Shown piece after piece: positions 6,677 to 9,107 of a DNA stretch of 9,107 nt. The stretch covers positions 1-9,107 of the forward strand of contig JAVEYA010000090.1 in assembly GCA_034003745.1 (NCBI GenBank), in the 5' to 3' direction. Position numbers and translations under genes: made by a program. The DNA is from JAVEYA01 sp034003745. GTDB taxonomy: Bacteria > Bacillota > Peptococcia > DRI-13 > PHAD01. How positions within the stretch are numbered: position 1 is the stretch's first letter; each line of letters opens with the position of its first letter. Under the pieces are notes generated by a model, which saw nothing but the letters and a program-made list of their open reading frames with translations, searched no databases and had not been told where the DNA came from.

Positions 6677-7183
6677 TCACAAACCGAAAACGTGTTTGCC
6701 GATTCTGGTTATGATTTTACGGCTCCAAATCCACTTGGAGGTGGCGGTAGCCGGGTTCCAATAATAAATGGCCCCGCCGGTGGGGTCCCACCCGCTGATA
6801 GCGGAACGCGCCGCCTTCACTGCGGAATCTGTCGGCTCGCTGTAATACTGTCCATCGGATACGGCGGTGAAAGCCCCCGGCTCGAAGACCACGCCGTAAA
6901 CGGAATTGGGGAAGTTCGGGTTGCGCACCCGGTTGACGATGACCGCGCCGACGGCGACCTGGCCGACGTAGGACTCCCCGCGGGCTTCGCCGGCTATAAT
7001 CTTGGAGAGGACGTAGACATCGTTGCTGGAAACCGTCCCAGCCTTCGCCTGTACCTGTGCGGGCGAAGGCTCCATCTTCTCGAGGATGCTCGAGCCGGCC
7101 GCGAAAACGAGCAGCGTGATGATTGTAAACAGGCCTATTTTTTTAAGCAGCTGTTTATTCAGGAGACTTTTATTTTGGAACAT
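6677..7183 (-). CDS. sleB: Spore cortex-lytic enzyme, SleB type lacking the peptidoglycan-binding domain
   Basis: SleB hydrolyses muramic-lactam-containing cortex peptidoglycan during spore germination. The 168-residue product has a basic N-terminus with a membrane anchor or uncleaved signal (about 16-33). A short linker (35-52) follows, then a complete SleB/CwlJ-type catalytic domain (about 55-168). That domain has IIAGEARGE (62-70, Glu66 as likely catalytic acid), AVGAVIVNRV (77-86) and the YYWNPATATSKWIW ending (140-153). Classical SleB has roughly 300 residues and an N-terminal peptidoglycan-binding domain, and none fits here, so this is a minimal form. Linkage to ypeB favours SleB over CwlJ, and the N-terminal hydrophobic segment agrees. 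The ATG at 7183 has GGAGGT seven bases upstream. The frame opens eight codons earlier at 7207 without a binding site. Confidence 0.9.
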   Translation of the reverse strand: MFQNKSLLNKQLLKKIGLFTIITLLVFAAGSSILEKMEPSPAQVQAKAGTVSSNDVYVLSKIIAGEARGESYVGQVAVGAVIVNRVRNPNFPNSVYGVVFEPGAFTAVSDGQYYSEPTDSAVKAARSAISGWDPTGGAIYYWNPATATSKWIWSRKIITRIGKHVFGL

Positions 7184-7220
7184 GCTTACTACCTCCATCA
7201 AAGGCATTTCGATGCAGGTT

Positions 7221-7251
7221 TAGTATTTGTGGAGAGAGGGATTTTTATGAA
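7221..7251 (-). promoter_or_regulatory. Possible sigma-G-type (forespore) promoter of sleB-ypeB
   Basis: The minus strand reads TTCATA (7251-7246), an 18-base spacer, then AATACTA (7227-7221). This compares with the sigma-G pattern of roughly TGMATA and CATWMTA, with mismatches in both boxes. In Bacillus sleB-ypeB is transcribed by sigma-G. The site lies between the upstream terminator and sleB and would give a leader of about 30 bases. The assignment rests on a weak motif plus gene identity. Confidence 0.4.
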
Positions 7252-7258
7252 TGAATAC

Positions 7259-7284
7259 AAAAAGACGCGGGACCGTCCCGTGTC
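7259..7284 (-). terminator. Rho-independent terminator after the YedF-like gene
   Basis: A 9-position stem with one A-C mismatch on the transcribed strand (7284-7276 with 7272-7264) has a 3-base loop and is followed by five T residues (7263-7259). It begins 23 bases after the stop codon of the DsrE/YedF-like gene and separates that cassette from the sporulation genes. Confidence 0.75.
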
Positions 7285-7306
7285 AGAGGAGTATTTATCA
7301 ACTGTC

Positions 7307-7660
7307 TCAGCCTAAATTAATTATTTTGTCCGCTTTTACCAATATATCCTTAATGCCGTACATGTTGCCGACTTGGCCCACCTTGAGCTGATCCTTGATA
7401 TTGTAATAATCGAGACAGGTGCCGCAGGAAAAGATTTTGACGCCTTTTCGTTCCAGTACTTTCAGGACATCCAGCACCGGCGTCTCTTCCACGGAGAGTT
7501 TCACGCCCTCATGCATGAGCAGGATATGCGCCGGTAAATCCTCCCCCTCTTCCAGAACTTGAAAGAAAGCCGTCAGCAGTTTCTCCCCCAGTTTCTCTTC
7601 TCCTTGGCCGATGGTTTTGCCGGTAACAAACAAGACAAAACGCTGGGACACGGAACTCAC
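7307..7660 (-). CDS. DsrE-like protein matching the C-terminal domain of selenium-metabolism protein YedF
   Basis: The 117-residue product has the DsrE/DsrF-like alpha/beta pattern: strand RFVLFVTGKTIGQG (7-20), helix GEKLLTAFFQVLEE (25-38), strand HILLMHEGVKL (45-55), then VKIFSCGTCLDYYN (74-87) and VGNMYGIKDIL (97-107). The CGTC pair (Cys79 and Cys82) is the likely thiol site. The YedF family linked to selenium metabolism normally has an N-terminal TusA-like domain of about 70 residues plus this domain; here only the second part exists, and no TusA sequence is seen upstream. It begins 11 bases after the DUF3343 gene, so the two are probably co-transcribed. GTG at 7660 is used, but a second GTG at 7651 has better spacing from the purine-rich AGGAAAGG. 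A cytoplasmic selenium or sulfur transfer role is inferred from family and context. Confidence 0.8.
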   Translation of the reverse strand: MSSVSQRFVLFVTGKTIGQGEEKLGEKLLTAFFQVLEEGEDLPAHILLMHEGVKLSVEETPVLDVLKVLERKGVKIFSCGTCLDYYNIKDQLKVGQVGNMYGIKDILVKADKIINLG

Positions 7661-7671
7661 CCTTTCCTATT

Positions 7672-7887
7672 TTATAGCGGATGTGCTTTGGTTATCTCAA
7701 TGCCTTTATCAGCCAGAAGCGACTCAATGGCCTCCCGGTCCGCCCCATTGATCTTGAGTCCCAGGCCGCAACCCTCATTCACAAAGGGCGGCACGGGCAC
7801 GACGGTAAAACGGTACGCGGTTTTCTGCAGTTCCTCTTCCGCCCGCAGGGTATGATGAACGGAGGGAAAAATGATAATGATTTCCAT
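7672..7887 (-). CDS. DUF3343 small protein (putative Se/S carrier-like)
   Basis: The 71-residue product begins EIIIIFPSVHHTLRAEEEL (2-20), continues with FTVVPVPPFVNEGCGLGLKI (27-46) and ends in an acidic helix and short strand (51-68). The pattern of a strand, a helix, and then a VPxP motif followed by a single cysteine (Cys40 before GLGL) is that of DUF3343. That family is described as putative selenium/sulfur carriers. The same frame opens 73 codons further upstream, inside the aminotransferase gene. The ATG at 7887 is preferred because it lies four bases after the aminotransferase stop and follows AGGTGAGAG. Its position between a cysteine desulfurase-like enzyme and a YedF-like protein supports a chalcogen-handling role, but no biochemical function is established by the sequence. 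Confidence 0.85.
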   Translation of the reverse strand: MEIIIIFPSVHHTLRAEEELQKTAYRFTVVPVPPFVNEGCGLGLKINGADREAIESLLADKGIEITKAHPL

Positions 7888-7891
7888 CAAG

Positions 7892-9034
7892 TTATCTCTC
7901 ACCTGCCAGAATTTCCTTAAGCGCCAGATAAAGGACTTCCATATCGGCGGAAGTATTGAAGACGCCGGGGCTGATGCGTAGGGCGCCCTGTTTAAGAGTG
8001 CCGGCGGTCTGGTGCGCCAAAGGAGCGCAGTGCAGTCCCGAACGGGTAATAATCCCATACTTGCGGTCCAGCTGGGCGCTGACATAATCAGGTGAGATCC
8101 CGCCAAAGGTACAGGACAAAAGTCCTGTCCGCAATTCCGCCTCCCGGGGTCCCAGAATTTCCACCTGCGGCAATGTTGCTAAAAGTTCTTGCAGCCGGAT
8201 GATGAGGCCGACCTCATGCCGGCGGATTTTTTCCAAGCCTTCATTTAGAATAAAATCAATGCCGGCGCCCAGCGCGGCAATACCGGGGACATTGCGGGTA
8301 CCGCTCTCCATACCTTCCGGCCATACGGACGGCTGGTCTAAAGAGGCTGAGTTGGTTCCGGTGCCTCCGTAGAGCAAAGGCGCCAGCTTCAGGCCTTCCC
8401 GCAGATAGAACCCACCCGTGCCGGGAGGGCCGAAGAGACTTTTATGTCCGGTAAAGGCCAGAAAATCAATCTTCATGTCTTCGACATCAAGGGGAATCGT
8501 CCCCGCCGTCTGCGCGGCATCGACCCCCAAAAGCAAATGACGGCGGCGGGCGAATTCGCCGATTTCTTTGAGTGGCAAAATCGTGCCCAGTACATTGGAA
8601 GCGTGGGTAAACATGAGGAGCTTGGTCTGTTTTCGCAGATACTGCTCCAGTCCGTCCACATCGAGAACGCCTTCTCGGGTGCAGGGCGCCACGGTATAGG
8701 CGACGCCGCAGGATTTTAAGCTTTCCAGCGGACGGACAACGGAATTATGTTCCAGCGCGCTGATCAGAACATGGTCTCCCGGGGATAAGAGTCCCCGCAG
8801 GCCGGTATTGAGCGCCTCGGTGACATTCTGGGTGAAGATAATTCGTTCGCTCTTTTTTATTTTAAATAGTTGGGCCAGCTTTTCCCTGGTATGGATCAGC
8901 TGCCGTCCCGCCGCCAGCGAAGCCTGGTTCACCCCGCGGCCGGCGTTGCCGCCGCTTCTCAAGACCGTATCGTGGGTCCGGTATACTTCTTCCGGCTTGG
9001 GCCACGAGGTGGCGGCATTATCAAGATAAAGCAC
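7892..9034 (-). CDS. Cysteine desulfurase-like class V aminotransferase
   Basis: This PLP enzyme probably removes sulfur or selenium from cysteine or selenocysteine. The 380-residue product starts LYLDNAATSWPKP (2-14). It has ALEHNSV (93-99, His95 expected to stack on PLP), VDAAQTAG (171-178, Asp172 facing the pyridine nitrogen), TGHKSLFGPPG (195-205, Lys198 as Schiff-base lysine), and RSGLHCAPLAH (331-341, Cys336 as persulfide cysteine). All key residues are present. It fits the cysteine desulfurase family typified by Enterococcus EF2568, whose members often neighbour selenium genes; a plain SufS-like role cannot be excluded. The GTG at 9034 with GGAGG nine bases upstream is preferred. A start at 9085 would add 17 residues unlike the family. 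The DUF3343 and YedF-like genes follow directly. Confidence 0.9.
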   Translation of the reverse strand: MLYLDNAATSWPKPEEVYRTHDTVLRSGGNAGRGVNQASLAAGRQLIHTREKLAQLFKIKKSERIIFTQNVTEALNTGLRGLLSPGDHVLISALEHNSVVRPLESLKSCGVAYTVAPCTREGVLDVDGLEQYLRKQTKLLMFTHASNVLGTILPLKEIGEFARRRHLLLGVDAAQTAGTIPLDVEDMKIDFLAFTGHKSLFGPPGTGGFYLREGLKLAPLLYGGTGTNSASLDQPSVWPEGMESGTRNVPGIAALGAGIDFILNEGLEKIRRHEVGLIIRLQELLATLPQVEILGPREAELRTGLLSCTFGGISPDYVSAQLDRKYGIITRSGLHCAPLAHQTAGTLKQGALRISPGVFNTSADMEVLYLALKEILAGER

Positions 9035-9055
9035 AGTGATCGTCCTCCCGGTTTC

Positions 9056-9085
9056 ATTGTCGCCGCCGCAGGTTGGTAAAGTCAA
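9056..9085 (-). promoter_or_regulatory. Weak candidate promoter of the aminotransferase-DUF3343-YedF cassette
   Basis: The minus strand reads TTGACT (9085-9080), an 18-base spacer, then GACAAT (9061-9056). The -35 matches at 5 of 6 positions but the -10 at only 4 of 6. The leader would be about 15 bases, so the call is tentative, and the cassette may instead be transcribed from genes beyond the right edge. Confidence 0.3.
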
Positions 9086-9107
9086 ATAAAGATTATTTAT
9101 AGAAATT

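Noticed and set aside
7888..8106. Upstream extension of the DUF3343 gene to 8106
   Set aside because: The extra 73 codons overlap the aminotransferase C-terminus in another frame. The ATG at 7887 sits correctly after its stop codon.

Overview
This window looks like a chromosomal segment of an endospore-forming, probably anaerobic Firmicute (Clostridia or Negativicutes type). The evidence is a SleB/YpeB spore-germination pair, an RNA polymerase delta subunit gene directly upstream of CTP synthase (a Firmicute arrangement), strong AGGAGG ribosome binding sites, and a selenium/sulfur-transfer cassette of the kind known from anaerobic Firmicutes. I cannot assign a species. All nine genes I can support lie on the minus strand, so transcription runs from the right end of the window to the left.

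In transcription order: (i) 9034-7307 is a tightly packed cassette of a cysteine-desulfurase-like class V aminotransferase, a 71-residue DUF3343 protein with one conserved-looking cysteine, and a DsrE-like protein matching only the C-terminal half of YedF. It ends in a hairpin terminator. (ii) 7183-5302 holds sleB and ypeB, one base apart, behind a possible sigma-G-type promoter. SleB is the cortex-lytic enzyme and YpeB is its partner protein. (iii) 5284-5140 is a roughly 145-bp imperfect palindrome of a dispersed intergenic repeat type. (iv) 5106-3376 is argS with a promoter whose two hexamers match the sigma-A consensus perfectly. (v) 3258-2857 is rpoE (delta), followed by a hairpin that could terminate in both directions. 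(vi) 2823-1127 is pyrG with its own promoter, a TTG start and a terminator. (vii) 1032-1 is a FemA/FemB-type peptidoglycan cross-bridge transferase that runs off the left edge.

Most of the window is recognisable housekeeping and sporulation content. The points most worth checking are the selenium/sulfur cassette with its TusA-less YedF, the SleB without a peptidoglycan-binding domain, the long palindrome, and the start-site and promoter details. I see no clear sign of a wholly new system. No tRNA, rRNA, CRISPR array, insertion sequence or riboswitch was recognised. No gene-free stretch exceeds 300 bases.
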